Notes: generated from the sequence alone by a model not told the origin. A stretch of 64,000 bases of DNA from Pomacea canaliculata (GCF_003073045.1 NC_037591.1:26135319-26199318); one strand, 5' to 3'; positions 36,976 through 51,152 are shown, numbered from the stretch's first letter. A program made the numbers and translations.

Positions 36976-38770
36976 CTAAACACGTGCTTTTCTTGCCAGC
37001 AGCAGACGACACTGTTGACGGAAACTTAGGATTGCAGATGCAGTAGATGAAAGCGTTAGAGGCGCTGTTGATGAAGTAGGACCGAATACACAGGCCGTAG
37101 ACATTGTAGCCACAGTCTGTCAAGTTTGAACACATGTTTGCCGGCTGGTTGCTGATGATTCTGAAATACAGAGAAACAGCTACACAAGGCAGCAAGGTAA
37201 GCAATATAATCATTGAAATAATTGATAGAAAAGTGTCGGCAAGATGGTATGTAATGATGCTCACTCACTCAGTAAAACATTATTATTAACTTTGATGATC
37301 ATTTACTAACTGAAAAATTAAATGCACAATTCGCACGCTAAGGTTTTAATGTTTTCTTCTAAATGTGTAAATGAGTTTGTACAGTTTTTTTTCATCAGCT
37401 CACTGAAAATGTCGAACTGATCCTCTACTTGATATACAACCAAGATTAAAACATTCTAAAAGGATGATGGAATATTGATGAAAGTGCTAACATTTTATGA
37501 CTGACATTCTGGCCTAACTGAGAATCAGTAAAAGAACAATTATTACCAAAACGACATTTTTTTAAACCAAGAAGTCAAACGTTTGACAACTAAGGTGACC
37601 TGACCTCATGGAGAAATGCGGCAGCCAGTTGAGGACGTACAAGCCAGTCAGCACGGCCATCATGAAGGTTGTTCGCGAACGAACGGCGCGCATGCTGTTG
37701 ACAGAGCTCCTGGCGGAGGTCATCTTCTGGTTCCAGACTCGTTTTTGCTCTTTTCTGGAGCTGGACTGCTTCCAGTTTCGATTCTGGGCAGAGTCTGTAG
37801 ATGGTGCGTTGGCTGTGTCCTTCTCGGGAGTAGAGGGTGAATTAGCATGTGACACAGCTTCGTCAAAGTCGCACGACAGCGATATGTTGAGTGAAATTGT
37901 GGACACTGACATCTTCGTTAGCTGCTCCTGACACGAATACTTGTTGACGATACTGTGGAAACTTTCTCTTCTCGAAGCCTTTCTTATGTCATCCCCATTG
38001 CTCGCTATGCTGTCACTTCTAGGAAAGTGTGATGGCTTATGTGTCGCTTTGTCGTCTGCTAAAACCTTTTTCATCTTCATCTGGTGTTGGAAGACGTGGA
38101 ATGCCAATACGCAAGTAACACACAGCGATGAGAAACACTCCCGAGAAGAGAGAAAACCCCACGACAATGTTGTAGGCTAGGGGTACTTTGTATAACGAAT
38201 TGGATCATGTATCCAGCACATAACGGCTTTTACCCCGGGTAGCGGAGAGTCCACGCTGTGCCACCCGTAGAAGGGCGTGAATGGCAGGAAGAGAACCAGA
38301 GCCAGCACGGAGGCTGCAGCCACGAGCCGCCAGGTCTGACCAGCGCTGAGTTGTCTGGAGAAAGGATGGCAGATGTGGCGGTAGCGGTCGTAGGCCACCA
38401 GGATCAGGTAGAACCCCGACGCCTGGGTAGGGATAGTAGCGAATATGTAGAAAGTTCTACACAGGGTAATGTTGAAGGAATCGTATGCGTATCGGATGGT
38501 GGTGATCTGAAGGGGTAACCCCAGCAGATTGATGAACAAGTCGCACAGGCTCATGGACAGCACGAAGACCCGCGTGCTGCTGGGCCGATATCGACGATGG
38601 TAGACGACGAAGGACAGGGTGTTGCCGGCAAAGCCGAGGACAGACAGGAGGGTGAGGTATGTGACCACTGGCGTCCGGTTATGCCAAGAGACTAGACTGA
38701 GCTTGCTCAGGTAGTTTCTCACTTCCGCTTCCGTCCAGTTGCTGGTCTCGTTTCCGTAACTAAGACTCAT
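36976..38770 (-). CDS. GPCR-2: orphan class A receptor paralogue, two exons, three single-base frameshifts
   Basis: Paralogue of GPCR-1 with the same exon plan: exon 1 37605-38770 (TM1-TM6) and exon 2 36976-37160 (TM7). Seen: sequons in the N-tail, GFAGN-type TM1, DRYRHIC after TM3, VMCWIHDP in ECL2, ICL3, NWLP in TM6, and FINSASNAFIY in TM7. The frame breaks at G-run 38180-38183 (after TKYP, before TM5), at 38098-38099 (start of ICL3) and at 37020-37021 (C-tail). Correcting these (one base missing, two extra) gives 1350 nt, 449 residues, ending in ARKARV like GPCR-1. As it stands, translation stops after ECL2. Errors in the assembly or recent inactivation are both possible. About 240 bp is nearly identical to GPCR-1. 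Confidence 0.8.
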
Positions 38771-41700
38771 GTCGTCCTGGTATTCACATTCACACTGCTA
38801 CGTTGTGATGCTTGTGCTCAAACAGGTTGACAACTCATGAACTTGATGAACTCTGCCGCTGTGTGACTGACCTTTGCTATTTGTAGATCCTGTAATTACA
38901 ATGTTACTTTTCAGATAATGTGCTGTCCTGGAATTCCAGGGAATTCGTCTGTCAGGGTAACAAAAGGTAGACTGATTGCATAATATTTTTAAGTCTTTGT
39001 TATCGCAAATGCTTGTGCTTTCTGTTATACAGATGTTGTCAATTTTTGTGAGGTCTCTCTCTTTTCTGATGATTGAAAATCCTCCGGTCTGTCGTAATTA
39101 TCTTGCTGCTGTCAAGTCCCTGGTAGGAAGGGCATCATGGGCTAGCTGCACAACAACTTTCTGCAGAAGCAAATTTAGAAACTTTTTTTTAATAAATAAG
39201 TCCTTCAGTCGCGACATCTTGATGCGTTGTACACAAAGAAATGAGTTGTGAAACTGGCCCCAGGTCAAGAGTTCTGTGCAAAACAATCCCCCATCGTTAC
39301 GAGTGGTTCAGAATCTAGACTAGAAATCAATCCGCCCTAAGCCTCCCACAAAGCTATCCTCCGTGTTTACAGCTCTCGTAGGGACAAACCTTCATCGTAT
39401 TTTGGGCAACAAAGTCCCGCAATGTAAACACCAGCCATGACAATTAACATGTCTCATCGGGACAATGGCAGCAGTTCATGCCCGGGTAGGACACTTAAGT
39501 TAATGATCATGCGGTCTACCCCAATATTTTGTGTTGCAAGGCACGGTTTGTGACACACATCATAGTCTATAAACAGGTGACATCTGTACGGCGAATTTCC
39601 GCAGGTATTAATGCCGTTGAACTGGGGCCTTTATTGCTCAGTGCGATGTGTACTGAATGTAGGGATGACTGCTTTAAAAGGATTTTACAAATAAGAAGAT
39701 ATCTTAGTCTGCAGTTTACTACGACGAAAAATAATGTGGAAGACACTACAGAATTCATCACTAGGCTTGAAGTAAATTTCTGTCAAAAAGAATGGGCGAA
39801 TTTAAGTGAGTGGATAAACAAATTGATTAAAAGTTACAAAAAAAAAAACAACAAAAAAAAACCAACTTTAATCAAAGAAAAAGCAGGATAATTTAAATTG
39901 TCCCGAGAGAAAATTTCTTTAAAAGACGCCTCAAATACAAATCACTGTGTCCGACTTTTTCTCTATTTTTCTCTCTGGACTTCTCGCGCAAATCGGCTGA
40001 GTGGCCAAAGTATATTAGAAAGAACACACGAATGCAAACAAAACAAACACGAACATAACAACACACTCTCACAGAAACACGAAATCCAGCGAAGTAGCAT
40101 TGACAGACACTTAAAAAAACGGCCTTTGGTTTGATCGTTTCATGCAGACATGGAAATTATTGTGTCTCAATGTTCACAAGCAGAAGAACATTTTTAATTT
40201 ATTTTACTCGTTTTGAAATGTTTTAGGATCCAGACAAAGGTGTATGTTTTAAAAAATATACTTACCTTTCAAGAATAAACTCAGTTGTTATATCTCACTT
40301 TGAAATACATTTTCCATCAAAATAATGCTTCCAGATAAATTTTCTCCTGTCAGCAGCGCAGAGATAGAATAGGTAGTGTTGGGTCTGTGCAACCTTATAT
40401 CATGACTTGTGAGTAAGGATTTTTGAAATCATATCCTACAACAGCTGCACAGTTCCGGGAGCGACCATTATGCAAATGTGCTTCCCTCAGAGATAGTAAC
40501 TAGTCTAGTCTGGCCGCCATTGTCTGCTTTGTTCCCAGCTGCAAGCAGGATGCCACCTTTGTCACTCACATTCAAAATATTTCAACCATGTCGGTCACAA
40601 CAGAAAATGTGTTAACCCTCTAGCTGTTGGAAGATGTTCCGTGACGAGGACGTTTTCAGAGTTAATTCTGCGATCACACACTAACACACACTACATATTT
40701 GAGGTAGATGTGTGTGTTATAGAATATTTTTTAAATGAATAATAATTTTTTACATCATCATCATCAAAGCCGCTAATATTTTTTTTATTTTAAAAGGAAA
40801 CATAGCGACAATGATACAACTCTTGTACATTATTAACCTTTTTATATGTCTTTTGGCATCAAGCAAACATCGTGATTTTTGGGGGTGATGGATGGTGAAT
40901 TTTTTCAAGTAACAGGGAAGAAGTGGATTGCATCGAATGGATTTTGTGCACCTGTTCAGGTTTGCAGGTTTTACCGTTTTAATCAAAGTGTTGTCCTCAT
41001 GTACTATAGGCTGTGTTGCAAGCTATGAGATACACAAAAGTCTCGGTAGCCTACTACCACTCTCGCCACATCCTTTATGAATCTAGAAGCCAGCTCTGTC
41101 TCCGTTCTGTTTATCTTGAGAAGAAGGGTTTCATGCCTCCATTAATCTAGAGAACCGAAGTATAGCCTGAAAATGCCGTTCTTAATCAGGCAAAGTTCCA
41201 AAGCATCAAACCTCCTCATTGTATTAGTGAATGTGTTGGCAACGCAAGCAAGTCTAAACTTACTTTGTCGACCAAAGGTCCAATGTCACTTATAAACAGA
41301 CAGTGTCTACAACAAGGTATTTGACGAAGACAACAGTATTCGTGCTTCACGGGTTTATACCTAATCTGAGAATAGTCGACCTAAAGCGACCATCACACAT
41401 GGGGAACAACAACAAAAAAAAAAGTTTAGAGAATCTACTCACTTCTCGTCAGCACGAGATAGTCGAGTGAGTGCCGAAGGCTCGGAGGAGCGCAAGGGAG
41501 GGGACGATAAGTCACGTGATGCCAGCGTCAGCCAGTGTCTTGTGTCGGTGGAGAGAATGGCACAACCACGTGGATACAACCCTACCAGGCTTAAAGCTTC
41601 GCCCTGCCAAAAATACAATGGTAGGAAAACAATTAGAATTATGTCAGAATTTAAGGTTGTTGGTTCGCTTACACATGAGAGCACATTCAACTTTTCCTCT

Positions 41701-43419
41701 TAGAGAATACCAAAGTTATACAGTGTTCTGGGTGAGTCTTTCTTCTTTTTGTACAGAAAAAGAGAGCTGCCAAAGAACGAAAGAAAGTTTAGTCACAAAT
41801 ATATCAAGTGCTATTACAAACCCTGTTTTTCCCTCAAGCAACAATTAGGAAAAAATACAGTTACAGTCTGTGTAATTTATCAGTTTCTCTCAAGAAGGAC
41901 ACTTAGGCACCTAACAGGATGTAGTTAATGAGATCGTGAACATTTGCTCACCACTGTCAAGGCAAAGATCTCTTTGTTCAAGTCACTCAGGTTGTAATGC
42001 GGGTATACAGAAAATTCTTACCCCTTCTAATTAGCACAGTCGCTTCATTCGAACGTCTATTTGCTAGTTTCTGACAAATATAATGAATCTAAGATTAGGG
42101 TCTAGGTAAAGAAGTGTAATTTAAAAATAAAAAATAGTATTATAAAATGGATATAAAGTGTGTGTGAGTGTGACCGAGCAAGAGAAAGAAAAAAAAAATC
42201 GCTTAAATTATGGGTCGTTATAAACACAGTGTGTACGCCTATCGGAAACCAAATTTCTGTATGTAAGTAACGACTATTATAAAATGACTCAACAGTTTGT
42301 TTCTTCGTTGATTAATTTTTACCAGAGCATTTAGAAAAATTGCAAATTTGATCGACTTGTAATTAGCAGTGTTAGAGTGTTGCCCATCTATCATATCGAC
42401 TCTCACATCACGCCTAAACAGAAGCCAACTTCATAAAAGAACTGACACTTTCGATATGTTTTGAGAAGCGTGAAAAGAAAATTAAGAAAACCTTTTTTTT
42501 TAAAAAAAAGAGAATTCGAGGACCACATTTTGAAGTTTCGACTGATAAAACGGGCGTTTCCTTCTCAAACAAATATTTTGCTAGCAATTAATCTGATTTT
42601 TTGTGAAATAAAAATGGGCAACAAAGCACGATATTTTAAAATAGTTTTTTTGAAGGTTAATATGTTTGTTGCCTATATATACCAGCGTGTCTTTCTTCTT
42701 TTCCCTGAGATACTTTGAGACTTATTAAATGTCAAATTCTTCAGAAGTGCACTTTTCTGCAGGTAAATATGCCCGGGATATCGGAACATAATTGCTTAAA
42801 GTACAGAAACTCATTGGCTCAAGTACCTCTTGCATGAAGATGTTGCCTGACAAGTTTCTTTTAAACAGAAAACAAACTTTGTGGAGCAGAGGAGCTTTAA
42901 GAGATGCAGAAGCAAACGAGCAGATAATCTGTTAGATAGAGGACTGTATGTCTAAAGCAATGTCTATGGACATTATGTCTCTTATTTAAGTGAGGCACTT
43001 CTCTTGTGTTTTGCGATAAGAAAGGTTTGTCGAACAGACAGTTTCTTATAAACACGTCTGCTGGTCTTAAGTCACTTAAGATAAAGAAGGGTTAATGTAC
43101 TGCACTACCGTACTCTATACATATAAAACATGTTGGAGGTTGTAAATTTGAATTTTATATTGATTATTTTCTCTGTATGTAATGAAATGTAAAAAGTGTG
43201 TGTGTGTTAATGCATACATGCGTAATCATTTGAATTTAAATTTCCCCCATTTTGAAGATTTCCTTTTTGCAGAGTATATTTTGCCATGGTGTGGTTTTAA
43301 TCTGATTTTTTTTTCTTCTTAAAGGTGAGCTGGGTTAAGATGGTCAGCATGACCGCCTCCGACAGTCAGTTTACTCTCATGAAGGCTAGCGCATATAATG
43401 GCCGAATGTCAACCCATTG

Positions 43420-43427
43420 TGACGTCA
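43420..43427. promoter_or_regulatory. CRE-like palindrome TGACGTCA
   Basis: Perfect eight-base cAMP-response-element palindrome. A second one lies in the related segment at 50962-50969. No assay evidence; motif only. Confidence 0.3.
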
Positions 43428-43463
43428 CGCTAGTCCTCAACGACCAACGTAAGAAGACTGCTG

Positions 43464-43480
43464 CTGCCCTCTGCTGGCAG
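43464..43480 (+). promoter_or_regulatory. CTCF-like motif (CTGCCCTCTGCTGGCAG)
   Basis: Resembles the reverse form of the CTCF core (GCCCTCTnsTGGC). A near-identical site in the same orientation lies at 51482-51498. Could equally be part of a diverged repeat. Confidence 0.3.
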
Positions 43481-46400
43481 CCACTGAATTACAGAGCAAC
43501 TGTGCGGGAAGCATCACCGAGGACCTCCTAGCATCGAGGGCCAGAGAGATGCTGTTTACGGTAAATTTACTGAGACTTTAATGTGCTGAATTCTTTGTTA
43601 ATGACAAACAGACGCCACATGTCACTCGTATATATCTCGTATCCATGGTGACAGCGATTAGGAAAAATATATTCGTATATATTTATCATTTTTCATAATC
43701 CTGAGTACAATATTCAATCACTATGAGTTTATTAGCTGATACATTTATCAGTCTTAACATTTACACTAAGACCTTACCTGCCGATGTTTTCAGCGCACAG
43801 GTGTGAGATGACAATGTCACCTCATCAAACCTGTTATCTATTTCTTTGCTTCTCCTGGTACCGTATCCCTAGTGTGTTTGAGAATAATTCATGCCCGCAC
43901 CCATCCATAAGTTTAACATTGTATGTTCACCGAAGTTCACTCAAGGTTGCGAAAAAAGAAATTTCTGACACTACGGCTTGATCAAAGGGAGGTAAACACT
44001 TTTCATTACTGTCTATTCCCAGGAGTGTTATCTTTCCTGAGTAGCTGTCCTTACAGTGCGCTCACTGCAAATATAAAACCCCAAATTTCTTTATTTTAAT
44101 CCTGGCTTCTGTTTGTTTTACTCTCAGAGCCATGCTTTATTGTTTCTGTCATTACTTGTTTTGCTCGAGAACACCAGAAAGATATTCAAGGAGTCGTGCC
44201 CGCTCCCTGCGTGTTTATAGATTTGGAGAAAAGCACCGTCTCCCCTTATTACGAAAGTTTTTTTTTTTTTTTTCTATCGATTTCGACTTCTGTAGTTTAC
44301 GATAATAGCACATTGACAGCTCCAGTGCTTAGCCTGGAGGGTGGGTGAATGAGATGCAACAGATTTTTCATCGTGAGGACTGTGTTACTGTAAGTATATC
44401 TCTCAGTAAAACTGTGACTACAAGGATTGTGGATGTCTTTCTTCTGTGGTGTACACCCCAGTACAGTCAGATTTTGAGTTGCTTCACGGTACCGGACCAT
44501 ATCTACAAGTGATATAGTGAAACTATTACTTGGCTGTAATAGTAAATGTATTCCTTTTCAGAATGTTCATGACTATCTCAGAGTATAGCACCTAGCGCAG
44601 CATGGTGACAAGTTGGTTCTATCTACCTATGTCTCCGCTCCATCAATACTCTAGTCTGTTATCTTTGTCTGTTGTCTTGCAAAGACTTCTTTTGTCAGTA
44701 AGTTAATAAGCAATTCTGGTGTTAGGGAGTGAGTTGTCACATGTGACCGGAGGAGTGTTCATAAACAAGAAAACGGTGTGAGACGCTTCGGAGATGAGTA
44801 GAGTTCAACTGATTGAGTTATGAGTAGTGTACTTGAAGTGGTATGCACATAGGTTGTATGATGTAGTTTGGTACATTTCTACACATTCAGTAAATAATCA
44901 TGAATTTGTTGAGGTATGAATGTATTGGTCAAGTAGCAAGGAGAAACTTCCAGCAGTGTGTTTGATATTATACAGATATTACACATGTAAACCTCATCCA
45001 GCTACAAAATGATCACAGATGTCTCTAAGGATTTCAGGCATAACTAGCGTCTCATGTATTTGTACACACATAAATAAAGAACACAGAAAAAAAAACAGCA
45101 GAAAAGCTACTTCCACAATTGACAGAGAGTAAGCTTTAATGCAAAACAATAAAGATAACATTGTAAGTATCAATTTAGCCAAGAGTTAAAAATAAGATAA
45201 ATCGGTGGTGAAATAAACCTGTAGTTATATTTTGATAATTGTGTTTTGTAGTTATTTCAGTTTAGCTCTTAGGTTTCAGTTTTAAATGACAAACTGAGAT
45301 TGTAATGGACGTGCCCTCAAAGGTGCGTCCTTTATGCAAAGATTAACTCATTTGGTACTAATCAGTGTTCCTTTTATTTAAAAAATCTTCTATATGTGAG
45401 CAAAATTTATGGGGTTTTTTAATTTGCTTTTTCCACCTGTAAAAATGATTCAGAACTTATTTTGAGGAAATAATTCAGTTTTAATATACAAAAGAATTTA
45501 CACGCCAAAGCATTGTGTCCAGCACTGCTAGTCAACAATAAGATCAGGAGAGTGTTTGGGTCAAGATGTTTCCCGCAGTCATTTTTGTTATTGTGTTCAG
45601 ATTAGATGTTCTCATGTGATTGAAATTCGGAGATCAGATGTTAGCGTGTGATTAAGTTCGAAACAATTCTTACCTCCTCAGTTCGGGCTGGCAGGTCGAG
45701 TGGCAGGTCGATCGTCAAAAACACGAGTGAACTGTTGACAAAGAGGAGATGACGTGGGGGAGAGGTTTGAGTGAAAGAGAGTCACTGTAAGAAAACATAA
45801 ACATGGACAAAGACATAGAGACAGTGGGACAGCGACAGGACCATCACGACATGGACACGATGACGTGGACACACAGACAGTGAAAGGCCGCACGTGACAA
45901 GTCGGGATCACTGAAAAGCCACATGCATTTGTATGAACGAAAAAGGAGAGAGAAAAGGGTGTGGATTCCGCGTTCGCTTTTGCCCATGACTAATGGTAGA
46001 CAAACAATGAAAACAACACATAAAGGAAACAATATATCTGCCGATCAATGTGCTTGCTGTTGGAGTTAAAGTGCTGGAATGACGTAAGCAAACAGTTATT
46101 TTTTGTTTGTTAACAAGTTCACATGTCGGGGTGGGGGTAGGGGAGGGAGAGAGCGTTGCTAAGGCAGAGAGACATAGACACAAACATAGACATGGAGACA
46201 GACACAGAGAAGGAGAGAAGTGTAGTCTTTAAGACCTCACGGCTCATTGACCCGAAGAAAGTTTTGGGGAGGGCTGTGCGAAAGCATAGACACAGACAGA
46301 TACATCGAAAGGAGAAAAAATCCTACTCTCTGACGATCAAAACTTTCTGTTCCCTCCCCAGTTCTCGAGGTTTTAATCATTGTGACAAAAAGGACGTCCT

Positions 46401-47388
46401 GTCCTGTTTACCAAGTCTTGTGTGATGTCCCATGACCTATGTAACAGGAGTGATGTGATACAAGATTAAAGTGGTTGAGTTTTAATACACCCGATGCTGT
46501 TCTTAATCCGTTAAAAATCATTGCTACACTATTTGTCCTCTGATACAGGTGAAGATGGCTTTTTTATATGCTAATGTTGTCCGTTTGTGTACACAGCAGA
46601 AAGTCAGACATTCAGAGTGTAGACAGGATGTGATCACTGGCTTAGAAGAGTGCTTACACTTGAATTCACCTAACGAATTTAATCTATTATGGGTGTTCTT
46701 TTATTTTGTTTGTCTTTTTTGTTTGTTTTATTTTGCTTACCTCTTGCTGACACCTCTAGGCCCTCCCTAATCCGGGTATACTTTTCAGGCCTCTGAAAAA
46801 AGATTGTTTTTTTTTTCTTCTTTCCGTCTGGCCATACAAGCAGGTGATGTTTAAAGTTCTGACGAGTTCAGAAAGACACACCTTCATCAAAGCTGTTCAA
46901 AGCAATTAAATGTTTTTTCTCAGAATATCCTTTTCAATTTCCTACCTTGAACCGTTGATGACCTCATAGCTTTCAAGTACAATCACTCTTGGAAAGCAGT
47001 TTGTATTTCTACAACATCCTGAATCATAGCGAGACATGACTTCATGTAATGCGGCTCCAGTCTTCTGGAACGAATGATTCATCAGTGCTCGTTCATGCAG
47101 TCTGTCTTCTGATGTTCTTTATCAGGATTTAAAATTTCTTTTATTTTGTCAATAAAAATACAGGCCTCTGTTTGGTTAATAGTGCTTCTCTGAAGTAGTG
47201 ACAACTGCCCCCTTAATTGATTGTTAAAATAAACTTAAAAATGTTTTGTGTACAGAAACACACACACACAGAGTGCGTACGTGAGAGCTCTTAAGTACGG
47301 AAGGACACAATACAAAATGGCAGATAGGAATTAATAAGACAAAACATGGCAATACTGCAGTAAACAGACATTAACGATACAATACAGT

Positions 47389-47937
47389 ATGACAGACACA
47401 CGACATGACACTACACTACCTGACACAGCATGTCCCAGCACGACCAGTGGAAGTGGAAAGTCAGGGGGACAAACAAAATACAACGAATATGACATCAGTT
47501 TCTTCCCATTGTATTATTCTTTTTTAGCCCTCATACTTACATTTGAGGCAGCAACTAGATTATTTCTCGCAAGTGCATGTGTGCTTATGAGGACATGTCG
47601 GGTGGAGTGTGAGGTAGTGTCCTTGTGCAGACCGGTGTTGGAGAAAGGAACACCATTTTCAACATTGTCGGTTTACTGTGATCTTCACAGAACAAAGCCT
47701 TTCATTGTTTGCTGCAATGGTTTGAACTCAGCTGATACCTCGCGTGTGTATTCATTATTCATAGAAAAAAAATCCACGTTTGTGGTAACACTTATTGTAT
47801 TGTTCCCAGGGTGTTCCATGTTTTTCTTACTCTTCACTTGCATGACGTCCTCACCTGGAAGTTCTTGTACAAACAGCCCAAGTTGTTTACCACGAATGAC
47901 TCAAGAGCTTGGCTTTCTGAATGTGATACCCTTATAA
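47389..47937 (+). CDS. Hypothetical open frame, 182 codons, unrecognised
   Basis: ATG-initiated open frame with two hydrophobic stretches (about residues 38-68 and 132-152). Translation shows no known motif, no orthologous context and no clear promoter. The first codons derive from low-complexity ACA/GACA sequence. It may be a chance frame or a piece of an old repeat, so real coding status is doubtful. Confidence 0.12.
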   Translation: MTDTRHDTTLPDTACPSTTSGSGKSGGQTKYNEYDISFFPLYYSFLALILTFEAATRLFLASACVLMRTCRVECEVVSLCRPVLEKGTPFSTLSVYCDLHRTKPFIVCCNGLNSADTSRVYSLFIEKKSTFVVTLIVLFPGCSMFFLLFTCMTSSPGSSCTNSPSCLPRMTQELGFLNVIPL

Positions 47938-50900
47938 CTGTTTATTTTACATTTATATTTGAGTTTCCGCAAATAGCTCCAACAATTTTCAGGCATGTGA
48001 CTTGCGTTGGTAGTGTACCAAACAGAAATGACATTTCAGAAATACTCTATTTGTTATCTAATGACATTCCATAAAAATAATTGGCCTGCCGACACTGCAC
48101 AGGTTAATAGTGTTATGTCGGTCTATGACAGAAAGTTAAGAAACCTAGCTAAAATGTTGTAAAATTCTCCAGTTAAACCAAAATAGTAAATCCGGAAAAA
48201 AACGAACTTTCGGGGCACGGGTTTCTCCCGGCACTACTTTCGGTTAGTCCCTTCGCCTCTTGGGGTCAGCGCATGAAGACCCTTTGTGTCCATCGTCTTT
48301 GTCATGCAAAATAAGTTCCGCCTTCTGAATACTCTTAGGCTGGTTCTCCGTTTGAACAGTCGTTTCTAAATGTTTCTTTTTCTTCCATTCTTCATCTGCC
48401 ACTCTCCTTATTACCTATTTCTGTTTTCTTTGTTTCTCTCTTTTCTGTATGTCCGTTCACACGTGTGTGTTTCTATAGTAATAGAAAGCAATCGAGACGG
48501 TAATAAGAAAGAAAATTAATATTTCTTTTTTTCGGTCCCTAATGGTAGCAGAGACACAAAACAGTAAATATCAGTTCAGATGCAAAGTCCAAGTTGCGAT
48601 GTTTACCTGTTTGTGACGCTGTGGAGGTTAGTTGACCGCTCGTACAAGTTGCAGCATGTTGTGGACTTCTTTGAAACGCACCATGGATCAGGCTAAAGGG
48701 TCTGTACCTGTCCCTCTTGGTCCCCATGGCTGATGTTTGTACCTGATCCTCTTTGTCCACACGGTGGTCAACGCAGTCGCCTCTCGAGTTGTCTGGGTAC
48801 CAAGGCGTCAGCTGACGTCATCCGGGGAAAAGTTTCAAAACTGTGTCACAAGAGGTCATTATGTCACGATAGTTCACAGGTACCGAGGGTGCATTGTGTT
48901 CGTTTTCCCACACACTGTTAGTCACACTGCTGGTGAGGCAGGGCACTGACATTACTGGACACTAGAAAAACTCCTGTCTGACCTTACAAGACAGCCAGCA
49001 ACCACTCTCCATCGTAGGTCTTAAACCAAGGTACCCATCCCCCCGAAAGCCGTGGACTTAAAGTTTATTGCTTCTCTTAGTATTAATGTCCATTTTAACA
49101 GCCAATCTGGAACATTTTATTATCATGGGATGAAGTTTGGTGTTTACAATGTTGATATTTCAGTTTCATCAGATCGCAGTGTGCCCACCCCTATGAGCAA
49201 CCATAATGTCGACAGGGTGGCACACTGTTTTCTGTACAGTGTAAAACATTAAAGTCAAACTTCCGAAAGCTTTGTATATGTTCGGCGAACAGTCTGCAAT
49301 ACCCCAAAATTGTCCATTGTCTCCGTAAAACAAACAAGAGGAGAGAGAGAGAGAGTTGTAAACAATTATGAGAGAAATGAACTCTATTTAGGCCATCGGT
49401 TTATCCCGCGATGCAAGAAAATAGAAAGGGGGAGGGAGTCCTCATACAACATATGAAAATTGCACAAATAACATCGAATCACAATCACAAATCTTTTGTT
49501 GTCTACTGATACTAAATTAAAGGATTCTTATCTTCTTATTTAAACACAGTACTTGTTGAAAACGAACGTTTCTCGCTAGTTCCTTGCAAATAAAAGATTG
49601 CTGTTTATTTAAAGTATGAAAATAAGTGTTATTTCTAAATTAAATAATATTTTTTATAAAATAAATCTAGATAATTTGTGGGCGTGTGGACAATCACTTA
49701 AGTTTTGTTTGCTGCTAAAACTTCCCTTACTGTAGAAACTAATTCTCTTTAGGAGCAGTGTATACAGAAAATAATTAAACATATCTTGTTTCGTTCCTTG
49801 GTACCCGGTGACAGAAATGTTTACAGTGTCATACGAAACTGAATTTTGTAGACAATATCGACTGTTAATTGGTCTTGCAGAAGCTGCTCCCACATTATTG
49901 CATCGACGGTTAAAGGTCGCGATGAAGACGACCTTAGAATGGAGAGTTCTGATAATTCATTCTTGATAAAATGTTTGAAGCTTAACAACCATAATTTTAA
50001 TTTTAGACGGATCAAACGGGCGTTTCATTGTCGAATACAAATCGATGTAATTAATCTGAGTGAAGTAATAAAAGCAGTTACAAGCAGAGTTGGACACCCT
50101 AAGATAATTTTACTGGCGGTAAGTGCACTTGTTTCTTTTTGTCTGAGATTTCTAAATGTCATACCAAACGAAAACGGTCACTCTTCCTGAAATAAGATAA
50201 GGTCTGAAATATCGGGAGATAATTAGTTATACGAGCATCGGTTGTTCCAGTACCTGTCTTGCTTCAACATTGTTGATCAGTTTAACAACTTTGAGTGAAG
50301 TTTGCAAGCTCGTTTTGTCTATTATGGTAGACATGGAGCTGGATGTTTACAAAGTTCAGTCAACTCGCGGTTTATGCCTGTGCAAATTATGCTAATTTGA
50401 ATAAGCGAGCTTTACACTTTGTAAAAAGAAAAAAATAATTCAAATGTTTGTGACTATCAACATTTAAAAAGGACTCAACTTTCAAAAATATAGCGCTTTA
50501 ACTTCTGTTCACTACTATGTGCCAGCTTCTTCTCGCTGATTGCAAATAGAAGGTTTAAATCATCGTAATCTTTTTGTAACTTCTAGTAAAATATCAGCAA
50601 GATGTTATTTCCTCAAATCTAGAAAAATACGCCTACCCCTTACATTCTCCAGATATCTACTTGCAAACCTCATCATGCACATAAAGTGAGCAAAATCGTG
50701 AAGTGACCCCATGACAACATGACTAATTAACCGAAATTTTCCACTCTCTCATTGGCTCATTGATTAAACGTATCCCTGCACTATTATAATGGCTGTTTTA
50801 GCCTCTTTTTGTCATTAGAATTACCCAATTACTAGAAAAAATTACACTGTTAGTCCTGTAAGCCAGAAGTCCAGCGCGTGCACTTTGTTGTCTGAACATG

Positions 50901-50961
50901 TATTTGTTTGGTATAACTGACTGAGACAGACATCGTGAGATGTAAACAGCTGCAGAATGTG

Positions 50962-50969
50962 TGACGTCA
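50962..50969. promoter_or_regulatory. CRE-like palindrome TGACGTCA
   Basis: Perfect palindrome about 1.4 kb upstream of the GPCR-3 start codon. Motif only. Confidence 0.3.
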
Positions 50970-51152
50970 CAATGTAGACAGTTTATTACTTCTCACTAAT
51001 TCGTCGCCAAAAAAGACCGACGCTAACGTCACAGGAATCAGTCCCTCCCACTAATACTGACCCTTTATGACCTCCTTCAACATCCGGGTAGTAGTTCCGT
51101 CTCAGCACGAACTTGTGTTACTGGACTGCTGGCAGACGATTTTTTATAGTTA

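Larger units (their letters stand above)
38771..47388. other. Intergenic region upstream of GPCR-2
   Basis: No convincing gene was found. It contains short open frames, a diverged segment at 42460-43500 related to 49930-51500, a perfect CRE palindrome at 43420-43427 and a CTCF-like GCCCTCTGCTGGC box at 43464-43480. Some tracts (41440-41600, 45680-46330) are less AT-rich but have no protein signature. Confidence 0.45.
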
